From Climacium dendroides (taxonomy: Eukaryota > Streptophyta > Bryopsida > Hypnales > Climaciaceae), in the NCBI GenBank assembly GCA_950106755.1, contig OX467082.1, forward strand, positions 434,001-498,000: 64,000 bases of DNA. Reading direction: 5' to 3'. Shown in pieces: positions 46,650-57,383 of this stretch. Position 1 is the stretch's first letter. Every line of letters starts with the position of its first letter. The position numbers and the translations under genes are program-made. The notes below the pieces were generated by a model that did no database searches, was not told where the DNA came from, and was given only the letters and a program-made list of their open reading frames with translations.

Positions 46650-47440
46650 TATATATTAGTACAAGTTATGAATTAGATGAACTTTAAGATTTTATAATAA
46701 AAAAACACTACTAGTGCTTCTTTTATACATTTTTGGAAGCAAAAATAATATGTAATTCAAGAACTCATGTGCTGTAGTATAGAAATACTAAAGTCCAGAA
46801 ACCATGATGTATATGAAAATAATCAAACGCAAAAGACATGTACAAGTTGCATACTAATTGAACATTTAGATTTCATGATAAAACATTATTCATGGTCATT
46901 TCATTCATTTTAACACGCAAAATAATTCTAATTGAATAAGTCATGTGCTGTAGTTTACAAATAATGAAGCCCAAAAGCCATGAGATATATGAAAATAATT
47001 AAAACCAAAATACATGTACAAGTTGAATACCAGATGAACACTTAGATTTCATGATAAAACTATATTAAAGGTTCTTTTATGCATTTTGACATGCAAAAGA
47101 ACTTCTAATTGAATAAATCATGTGCTGTAGTTTACAAATAATGAAGCCCAAAAGCCATGACATATATGAAAATAATTAAAACCAAAATACATGTACAAGT
47201 TGAATACCAGATGAACACTTAGATTTCATGATAAAACTATATTAAAGGTTCTTTTATGCATTTTGACATGCAAAAGAACTTCTAATTGAATAAATCATGT
47301 GCTGTAGTTTACAAATAATGAAGCCCAAAAGCCATGACATATATGAAAATAATTAAAACCAAAATACATGTACAAGTTGCATACTAAATGAGCAATTTAG
47401 ATTTCATAATAAAACGAAACTAATGTTCCTTCTAGGCACT
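46650..47440. repeat. 177-bp tandem satellite in element B
   Basis: The marker CATGTGCTGTAGT recurs at 46766, 46942, 47119 and 47296 (period 176-177 bp). The last units are nearly identical. It occupies the spacer between the divergent genes like the 173-bp satellite of element A, without sequence similarity. Confidence 0.9.
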
Positions 47441-50430
47441 TGGAGACATGCCAAAACAAATTAATTGCAATAAATGGTACTGAGAGACTTCGAATTTTTA
47501 TCCATATGAAATTGTAGTTCCATTTCGAATAATTAAAAGGTATGAAAGAAAAATATATTACAATCTACAAATTTATATTTATTGGGTTGAATTCAAAGAA
47601 TCTTGTTACAAATCTTCAACCCAAATTTAAAATTAGGAACATTCCAATTTATTTTATTGATTAAAAAATTGTTGAGAAGAATTTATTACATCGGTCCACC
47701 GATCTACGATGCCAACACTAGCTCTAAGCGTTATTACAAGTATATGGTATATGAGTCTGGAAAGCTATAAAAAAAAGTTTTGCACGCAAGCACATAAATA
47801 TGGTGCAAGTTGTAAACGTTTTGAATTCTCAAATTCCATGGATTGAGCGTTCAGACGTCCAACTCATTTTTGAAGAAGTAAATAAAACCTTAAAATTTTA
47901 ATGTACTACAGATGCCTTTCAAATTTTGGCTACTTTCTATGGATAACTAAGAAAATAACTTGCATGATTGGTGGCACATTTCAAATAATTATAGTGCTAG
48001 TGCCTTCATGATTGAATGGCACTTCCGAGTATGAATTACCATAATGTAAGCTTATAATTCATAATTGAGAGTGTGATGTGAATGCATGGTGGACTCCACC
48101 ATGATGGGTTCTCCAACTTCATCATTTCAATAATTACTGTTCTTTACTTCAAGAGATGACCTCACCTTTTGCCACTTCCAAAGTTCATTGTATGTGTCAA
48201 TTATCCAAATTTTCAGTTAAAAATGATTGTTTAGTCATGCGTGTATGTTTAAAAAAGTTGAAAAGTCCATCATATAGGATCTTCATACACCATAATTATT
48301 ATTTAGTGCAATAGGAAAGTCCTCTGCAAAGGGTGTTCATGATTCCATTGAACATGCAAAAAAATATACAATTACATAATTTTTAACATGAGTACCGAAT
48401 GCATCTTTTTGTTTATGTGCTTATCTTTCTACATTCTCATGTGGAATATAAAAATTCACGTAGTACATTGTAAAGAAACAAAAAATTATTTTATTTATTG
48501 TATGTGTACTTTGTTTTCAATATAATGCCCAGCACTAATTTGAATATAATGCCCACAACTAATTTGAACTTCCTTAATGAAAATTTTAAGCATTCATGTT
48601 TTAAATTTCATGACATTTAAAATTTTGGACATCTTCAGTCCAGCGGCCATGAAACTTCTTTTGTCACGTGTACATGATTTATTAAATGGGCAAGCATTAA
48701 AAATTTGCTTGGAATCCAATGCATAACTTTAGTAACAGTAATTTTAACTTGCTTCAAAGTTATTTGATTATTGACGTAACAAATTGCAAGACATTTTCAA
48801 ATTTGGGTTTTGAAAGGGCCGGGCCCATTTCATTCCCGATTTTTTTTTATTCATGTAAAGTTGAATTTCTATGTGGGCACAAATTGGACATTATTCTAGA
48901 ATATAATGCCCAGTAGTCACTAATTTTAACTTCCTTAATGAAAATGTGAGCATTCAGGTTAAAAATTTCATAAGAATGTCAATTCTGTATATAAACACCC
49001 AATCCTTAAATTTAATTCTATGATTTCCAACAAGATTCCTAAACTCCAATAAATATAAATTCAAAATTTGTACTGTAAAATGTTATTTACTTATCTTCCT
49101 CAATTTTGTATGTGAATGCTCATTTTCAACATCCTTAATTTCATCTTTGTGAATGATAAAACCGTGAATCTGGATTCTTTGCAGTAAATTCATGCTATTT
49201 TTATAGAAGTAGGTCTTGTACCATTATAGATTTCCTAAACCTTTTTATGATTGTTTCCAACTTTTTGAGCACAATTGCTTGATTTAGAAGTTTCAATTTG
49301 AATTTGATAACTTTGTATGCAAACAAGTTTACTATGGTTGCCTTTTGATTTCATAGGTAAGTTTAACATTTGTTAAAATGAATCTAAAAATTATTTTTTA
49401 AGGACACGATTGAAGTAGTAGTTGATTTGTTTTTAATGATTGAAGTAGAAGTTGATGAAAATGAGGCATACAATTAAATTTCATAAAGAATCATAAGAAA
49501 AGAACATTTGTTAGTATGAGTTGTATTTTCATAAATACAAAACTTGAAAGTATTTGGCATATATTACAGTCAAAGAGTACAAAGGAAGTAGAAATTTTAA
49601 ATTATATAACATTTATCATTATGTAACATTTATAATTTGTGCCAGAACATGGGTCTACTATTCCTTGAACAAACACATTTTGTCTATTATTTCACAATAA
49701 TGCTATTGTTATTTTAAAAAAATACATATTTTTATGGATTTACCCCTCCAAAAACAACTTAGAACGTTATGAATAAGTTTGGTCTTCAATGTGACATTGA
49801 ATTGTATTCGTCTACACGTATGCCTTTAAAGCTCCCTAACCAAATATTTAAATTTTTTGGCATCTATTCAATTTGGTACGTCAAAAGAATTAGCTTAGTG
49901 CCGTGGATTTCACATGACATACCCTCAAGCTTGAAACCTGAAACCCTAAAAACCCTAATATCCTAAAACCTCAATGTGAACTTCGTGAAATGTAAAGTCT
50001 ATTTAAGTATCTATTTATTAAGTATCTAAACTTTTAGAAGCGGAAACCTGAAATGCCGTGAGTGTAAAGTAGAATTGGAGTTTAGTTCCATGGACTCCAT
50101 GTAGAATACTATTTTGAGGCGGTCAATATTTTTTGAATTAAAAACGAGAAGGAATTTCCCCAATTGCAGTCACTGTAGAAGGAGAAGAATGTACCAACTT
50201 TAGAAACAGTTGTATGAGGGCATCTTCCTTAGCAAATAAAGTTGTCAGTCCAAATGACCCTTGACCATTTTTATCGAAGTGCGGAAAAGGCTAAAGGAAT
50301 ACAATAAGGCTACAAATAATAACTCCACTTGCCGTTCGTGACAGTCTCCCATTCGCAAGAAGACACGTCACCGTATGAAAGTCAACGAGCAATAAAAACT
50401 TATTTCTTAAAAGGCTGCTGAATCCGTAAC
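47441..50430. other. AT-rich spacer of element B, nothing recognised
   Basis: About 3 kb of AT-rich DNA without gene-like ORFs. Short partial duplicates such as ATAATGCCCAGCACTAATTT / ATAATGCCCACAACTAATTT near 48522-48570 and again at 48900. Confidence 0.45.
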
Positions 50431-50439
50431 ATCCGTGAG

Positions 50440-51100
50440 GAATTTGATTCATTCCTCTTTTAGGGTGCACCTGTAAGATTCCACCTGCAAAGGCATGAGG
50501 AATCCTTGAGCATCAGAAATTAGAAACATGACGTTCAAATTGTTGGATTGGGTTGGCGCTTGTTTGTTCGCGCCAACAATCTGGGTTGCATCACCGAATC
50601 GCATGCACGTCCTTCCTCTTTCACCATTCTCTTCCATCGAATTGTCGCATGTTTGTTGTTCCCGCTCTTTGTGTGCACCTCGTTCACTTGCAGTGTTCTC
50701 GTCCGTGTCATGTTCTGGAGTCCCAATTCGTGAACGCTTGCGTCTGTTTGGTTGTTATCCGCTGCTGTCGTAGCTCAAGGACTTCAACGTCAAACCTTGC
50801 CGGTAACGTACTTCTCCCTTCTACATCTGTTTTGCATACTTCCATTCTGAACGTGAACGCTTGTCAGGATACATTCCGTCAAATGCTTCAGAAACACACT
50901 TGATTGCGTAGGTCTTCATTTTTTCTAGATCGCATTTCACATTGTAGCAATTGTATTTGAATTTCATTTGCAACCATTGTGCTTGAATATCATTTCGCAA
51001 GGTCTCTCCATCGGGCACGTCTAATGTTGTTCGTTACCGGTTCCGTGAATTCCGGAACTACTAAAAATAGTAGTTTTGAGTTCAGCTTAGAAGTCTGTAT
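50440..51100 (+). promoter_or_regulatory. Probable leader/promoter region of transposase B
   Basis: GC-richer, CT-rich plus strand (CCTCTTTCACCATTCTCTTCC near 50610) upstream of the palindrome cluster and the transposase. Candidate splice donors such as GCCG/GTAACG near 50802. Short overlapping ORFs are not convincing. Confidence 0.3.
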
Positions 51101-51160
51101 GGATTCCGATAAATTCGAGATGTTCAGATGAATCATCACCGAAGTTATGACTAGCAGTTT

Positions 51161-51643
51161 AGTGCGACTCGCGCTAAATTACGTTTCTGAAATCTCATAC
51201 ATAGTTTAGCGCGTGCCACGGTAATGTATATTTCTGTTTTCTAATTCTAGAACACGGGATATGAAGTATAGAATAGTCGCACTGCAGTTCAGCGCGACTC
51301 GCGCTAAAGTGGGTTTCTGTCTGATAAGCCTAAGCGAGGTAATTGATTTACGGAGTAACTATATTTTAGCGCGAGTCGCGCTAAAGTATGTTTGGGAAGA
51401 GTCCGTGAATTTCAGCGCGAGTCGCGCTAAGATATTCTGTTTGATAATCCTGAACGGGTGATCGATATTCATTTTAGCGCAAGTCGCGCTAAAGTTTGCT
51501 CCTCTCTGGTCAATCTGAATTAGAAGATAGGCCTGGTCCACGGGATTCATGTACATGATAACTTAACTGCATTTTAACTTATGCCTAGACAGTACAGATT
51601 ACAAACAATTACATGGATGAACAACTTTAGCGCGAGTCGCGCT
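51161..51643. repeat. Cluster of B-type palindromes upstream of transposase B
   Basis: Sites start at 51161, 51208 (degenerate), 51291, 51368, 51414, 51476 and 51629. 51291, 51368, 51414 and 51629 have the perfect 15-bp core, several with TTT/AAA flanks. All precede the acceptor TTACAG before the transposase ATG at 51822. Confidence 0.92.
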
Positions 51644-51821
51644 AAACCATTATTCATGAATGAATAGAATTACAGTTTCCTACTATAACAAAAGGGACAC
51701 TAATATTTGTTTCCGTAGCACATTGACTTTAATAATGAAAAGTTATGTTTTTATTTAGAATTACGCACCTGAACTTCAGAACTTATTCTTGTTTGTAATC
51801 TGTTCTTGATTTACAGAGAAC

Positions 51822-54658
51822 ATGACCTCAAATTTTATACCAGATGACATCGTGGATTCATCGGATGATGAGTTCCAGGCTCTTGAGAGTATGAATGTTG
51901 GTGTTCCAGAGTGTGAAGGGCTTCCTCGCCGAATGTGGAACACAAGGTGTGTTACCTTGTACAATGGCGATGGCGTGCTTGTTGGAGAAGGGACTTGTCA
52001 TAGCGTGGACTCCCAACTCGTACTTGGTGCCAATGGACCACTTGGAGACACGCACGTGTCTGTACACATTTCAAAGTCACACTCTGAAGTGGACATTCCT
52101 CGAGAACGAGTGTACTCTTTGGTAGCTTGGCCAATTGAGCTCGTCCATTGTCGTGGGGCGAGTCTGAAGGATCATGAAGCAAGGGACCATTTCAATCGTT
52201 CCCGAGAAGCGCTCTTGAACCCCCCTTCTTCTAAATCGGCGAGGCCCTATTCCAGTACCATCAGAAACCCGCCTCGTGAGACTGCGTTGAAACAAAGGAG
52301 CTTCTTACTCAGGGATCGATCAATGCGGTGTCAAGCAAATTGTGCTGCAGTCAGAATTGCATTCAACCATTTCCTAGGGAGAAAATACGAGCCTTTCGAG
52401 AACGCATGTATCGGAATTCAACTTTCAAGCATAGAGCCTTCATGAAGACGGACGTGCACAGGCAGATCCATCGAGATGCATGCGGAAGGAGGATGGTAAC
52501 AATTGAAGGAATAAATGTGTGTTTGCGCGCATGGATGCATATTGCGGGGGTCGCAGAGTCTACTTTCTATCGCTACCTCAATTACATGAAGGCTGATAGG
52601 GAAGCAAGGGATCACGGGAACATGGGATTGCTCAAGCCTCGAGAGTATACCGAACAAGCCACGGCTTCATTGAAGTGCATTCTCGACAAGGAAGCCGATC
52701 ACATGCCACATTGCTCTCGAACTTTGAAGGAAGGTGACAAGGTCGTGTCGAAGATTTTGCTGGCTTCTTTTCAGTGGAAGGACCAGTTGAAGAAAGTCAA
52801 TGAAGCTAATGTGGCTTTTGGATTGAAAGAGATCTCAACTTCAAACTTGAGCAAGATAAGGTCGTCAAAGTTCCTGGAGTACGATGTGAAGAAGCCTAGG
52901 GACAATTTTGCAAGATGTGCTACTTGTGACAAGTATAATGAGCTCGTGAAGGACACTATCTCAGGATCTCATACCGCCTTGAAGTGGTCAAGGATGTTGG
53001 ATAAGCATCTACTCACAGCTCGTGCGCACAGAGATGTTTATTATATCAACTGGGATTGGTCGTTCAAGTTTCCGCATGAGTGCGTTACAATCATACATGA
53101 CAAGATGGATCATGCCAAGACTGCTTCTCCCGTCTTTTCGCACAAGAGTAAAGAGCTTGACGGCTTGATGAAGCTACCCGTTTCAGTGACGGGTATGATT
53201 GCGCACGGTCATGGTGATGTGCGCTATGCGCATTATGGCTTAGAAGTCTTCACCCATGACTCCAACTATACCATTGGTTCAATGGCAAAGTTGTTGCGAG
53301 ATCTGGAGTTGATGCCGAAGTCTTCTTCGCGAGAGTTGTTCAAGAATTCAAAGTCCACAAATCTCTTTAAGGTTGTGTTAGAGGGTGCAGCAATGTGCGG
53401 CGCGTCTTTGCCGCCACCGCCAAGTAACTTAGCTCCGGTGGTGCCGCTGCCCCCTATCTTGAATGTTCAGATGGACAATGCAACTGGAGACAACAAAAAT
53501 AGATATGTCTTCTGTTTTTGGTCTCTGCTTGTTGCAAAAAAGATCTTTCGAGAAGTTTATGTGAACTTCATGATTGTGGGTCATACGCATGACGACATCG
53601 ATGCGCTCTTCGGAAGATGGAGCATGGATTTGAAGAAGGAGAACTTCCCTACAGTTCCTGTGCTCATGAAGTCGTTCATGGACGTGGATTTCATTCCCAC
53701 TATCCCTCACCTCATCGAAGAAGTACCCGATTTCAAGGGGTTCATAGCGGGTTCATTTGAAGATGGCAATGAGATCCTTGTTGGGCATACAAGACCGCAA
53801 CAATTGAAGTTCTTCTTGGATTCCACAGGTTGCCCTGTCATGATGTACAAACTCTTGTGCACTGATGTTGATTGGCTAGGGAAAGATGGCAATGGCATCA
53901 AGTTGTGGAAAGAAGATGCTGAAGGAAGGAGTTTGTGGCCACGAGGTGTACCATTGCCCGTTCCGTTGAAGCCTATGAAAGACTTGGAGAACATCGTCAA
54001 AGGCGTGTCGGGGTTTGTGAAGTATTGGGACAATTTGTGCAATGCGGACGTCACCGGGGAGTATCGGAGACGTTTTGAGCACGTGGTGAAGTATTGGCGT
54101 GGCGTGAAAGTAGCATTGATGGAACCGTTACCCACATTTCCAACTTTGAAGGACGGTTTCTGGCCAAATACACATGTTCAACCAAGTCGAGTGGATCAAA
54201 TAGACGATGATGGAGAAGATCGTGAAGAATTTGGAGAAGATGAACCATACGTTGGGCCACTAAGTGGTCGTCCAAATCCATCTTTCAGAGTAGCGCGAGA
54301 CTTGTTTGAAGGCTATTTTGTTGCAGTTCGACCTGCTGAAGGTGACCTCCATCCTGTTTGGATTGGAAGGGCATTGTCTAATCCAAACTGCGATCTACAG
54401 AATCCGAACTGCGTTCTTATTCAATATTTTCGTCCGACATCAAGGAATCAAGATGTCCAAGACTTCTACACCAGTTGGGATAGCGAAAGAGGTCTATGTT
54501 GGAAGGTTGATGAAACTGAAGGTCCAATGTGGCAGCACACGGATGCTCTTATGACAACATGGAAGTCGAGGATCCAGAAGGACATTGTGGAGTGTATGAT
54601 CAAGATACTGGCTATACAAATCGAAGTCATCAACGAAAGTCTGGCTTTGTATAATTGA
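51822..54658 (+). pseudogene. Transposase-like protein of element B
   Basis: ATG at 51822 follows an acceptor. 945 aa once a single missing nucleotide near 52293 is allowed for. The first frame covers the N-terminal acidic tail and DUF8039-like module (ending SLVAWPI). The second covers CCSQNC, a helical region with GINVCLRAWMHIAGV and TFYRYL, the RNase H-like core (IIHDKMDHAK, NVQMDNATGDNKN, VGHTHDDIDALFGRW), and a BAH/Tudor-like end (FEGYFVAVRPAEG, WIGRAL). All candidate catalytic Asp residues are present. The downstream 776-codon frame is intact, so loss may be recent. Transposase function is inferred from the DDE-like layout, the DUF7869 resemblance and its element context. Confidence 0.7.
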
Positions 54659-56779
54659 GAAGCCATAACCACATATCTTTATAATTATGTGGCATGTTTT
54701 GTTTTGTATTTAACATCCTTATATTGTGTGTAATGGATGGAAATTATAGAAAGCCTAGGTTTCAATTATTGTGGTTTGGATTTAGTGTTTGGTATGACCT
54801 CTATGTTTTGGAAATGTACATCTTGTTTTTCATAAACAAGAGCACTCTATTTTCATTTTGATAAATATATTATTTTATTTATTTGAATTGACTATATTTT
54901 TCCCCCATCATTTTCACTTGTTTTTTTTTGCATAGTTGTGTTTTACACTTTCATTTTTATGCACTCATTTTACTCTCATTTTAATGGAAACTGTGCCTTC
55001 ATACAAAAAAGTTTGTATTTGTCAACTTTAGTTGTTTGGAGCAAATCCATTCTTATAACTATCAAAATGGACAATATTATTTTGGGATACCCCAATACTC
55101 CCATTTTTTTGAATATATCGTTAAACATATTTCATGTGTTCATGTATCCTTGACTCTTCTTCCTGCAATTGCAACCACAGAGCATTTTGGAAACAGTAAA
55201 GTTCTTTCTGGAGAATGAGTGAATGAAAAAGGACTCCAGGGTCACACTTCTGGATGCTAAATACAAACCTCAAAAATTGAAATTTGAACTTCATAAGATA
55301 TACCCGGAGAGGAGTGAACTGACAATATTGGCCCTACACGAATGTAGGAATTGAGTTTGTAGGCAAGTGACTGCCCACCCCAATGCCAGAAGCCTGTGTG
55401 ATTTACTACCTTGTTGTCCAGACTCGTGTTGTGCAGACAACCTTGCCAATCCTGCTTCATATCTTGGAGCATCACCCGATTGTGTGTGGCCTGCAATGCA
55501 CAAGAAACCAGTGAATGATCCCCATCTATTCCGTCACCATCGAGGCATGTCTTAGGACCGAGCATAGGGAGGGTGTTTTCCATGATGGACGTAAAGTCCA
55601 AAAGTATTGAAAGGCGTCCGTATTCGTGGAAGGTCACGAGGCGAATGAGATTTGAATACCAAGTCAGGTCGAAATCCTAATCAGACAAGCTTGGTTTACT
55701 GGAAAAAATGTCTTCACAAGTCGATTATTCCTTCCAATTCTGCTTTTCATATGATTTTATATTTTTTCCTTCATGTTAGAGGCTTATGTTAAAAATTATT
55801 GAATGGACTCGGCCATGTGGCCATGCGGTGGATTGGTGTTTGTGAAATCGGGTCGCTGTAGAATTTTTGTCGTCACTCACGGGTACAGTAACTTCGTTAG
55901 TGGATTGTAATTTAGGAAATGGTTGAGGCTATTTTTTCCTCGAACAATTGTTCGTTAGTGACAGAGGCCGGGGTTGTACACAAAGTGCTTCCTAGTGTAT
56001 TGTTTCATAATTCATCTAATGGCTTCTCCATGAAGACTATTAGGGTGAGATTTACTGTGGTTGAAATCTTGTGCGTCCTAGTAGTAGTGCATACAAATGG
56101 AAAGCAATAATCTGATGCCAATTTCAGCATGAATCATGACTTCACAGGTCAATGGAGTTGAAGGTAATGAAGTTCTAATTGTATGATATAATTGAGAATT
56201 TCAAAATAAAACAAACCCCTAGAAAACTATTATATGTAAACAAGAGAAGAGTGTTGAGGGCATCACAGCCTGAAAGTAAATGAAGCACAAGTGCAACCGT
56301 CAAATTCCCTAAACCCTATGAATGTAGATAAAGAAAATGGGTAATTGAACGGAACTAATAATGTAAGCAAGAATAGAAATCCTTTGTCCACAACATTGCA
56401 TTGTTCTTTTGCAAGGTTGTTTCCTCTCGTGAACCCTGAAATCCGCACGAAGGCTCACTACTTATTCTCTATTGTACTCACGCTTCATGCACAAGTTGGT
56501 ATGGTATGGGAGACAAAAACATCATCCACTGCACGTGGTTCTTTTTGGACACTGCCTCTACACAAGCGAATCATGTTCTACTTCTTTTACTTCATTTTTG
56601 TTCTCTTATTGTAGAAAAAGACAGAGCAAGCCTAAACCCTGAAATTCCACGACGGAAGCTATGACTGTTAGAAATACTAGCAACTAAACTAGAGACAAAT
56701 GTAAAAAACACCATTCCTTTTTTGAATTCACCACGTCTCCTTCCCATTCATATAGAGCACCGTCATGGAACATAATATT
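54659..56779. other. Right end of element B and inter-element DNA
   Basis: The transposase-side terminal motif is at 54972-54986. Beyond it no gene is firmly supported. A 126-codon minus-strand ORF at 55257-55637 lacks recognisable features. AAACCCTAAACC-like words occur near 56310 and 56630. Confidence 0.4.
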
Positions 56780-57383
56780 CATTAAAAAGAGAGTTTTCCA
56801 GTGAAATGGGAATGGAGGAAGAGACTTTCAACCATGAATTTAATATACTTGTAGATCAATGACTACCAGGAAAGCATTGCAATGACACATGTGGGAATGT
56901 GATCCCACATGCTAGACCCATAATACTAGCATATGACAGAAAAATTCAAAAATTGTCTCCTTCAAAGGGAAAGTTTTTGAGTTCTCCTAGGAAGTTAGGG
57001 CAAATTAGGAAAACCGGATTTCTAGATCCGGAAAAATTTCATTAGGGCTAAAAACCTAAAATCCGGAACCCTAGAAAGTTCTGGAAATTGGATGACGGCG
57101 CCGGCCCTAAAAACCGGAAACTGGATCCGTACTAGGGATAGGGTTTTGCCGCCAAAACCTATCCCGTACATTGGGCCAATATAAGAGGGGGACTGTAGCC
57201 GGCCGTGGGCACACTTATCTTCTTTCTTTTGTTCTTCCGCCGGCGTATTCCGTTTTCCTCGCTTTGTTAGAATTCTGGTAGACTGAGGGACTGTGTGAGT
57301 TGCGATCGTGCAGGGGTTACTGAAGTGAAAGTTTGTGAGCAGAGATTTAGGGAGAGATTGTGTGAGGATTGTTCGTGAATACA

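Larger units (their letters stand above)
36411..54986 (+). mobile_element. Giant DNA element B (cargo arm left, transposase arm right)
   Basis: The left end shows ATTCAATATTTTGGGAG then TTTTCCAGTGAAATGGGAG, matching the cargo-side ends of A and C. The right end shows ACTCTCATTTTAATGGAAAC (54972-), matching the inverted transposase-side end of A. It contains the same three cargo units and transposase as A, in mirror orientation. Length 18.6 kb. No target duplication found, so boundaries are good to perhaps 20 bp. Confidence 0.6.

Noticed and set aside
37524..51643. CRISPR-like spaced repeats
   Set aside because: The palindromes are irregularly spaced in introns of plant-type genes, not a regular repeat-spacer array, and no cas genes are present.
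55257..55637. 126-codon minus-strand ORF
   Set aside because: No motif, homologue or splice context; composition does not separate it from chance. Not excluded, only unsupported.
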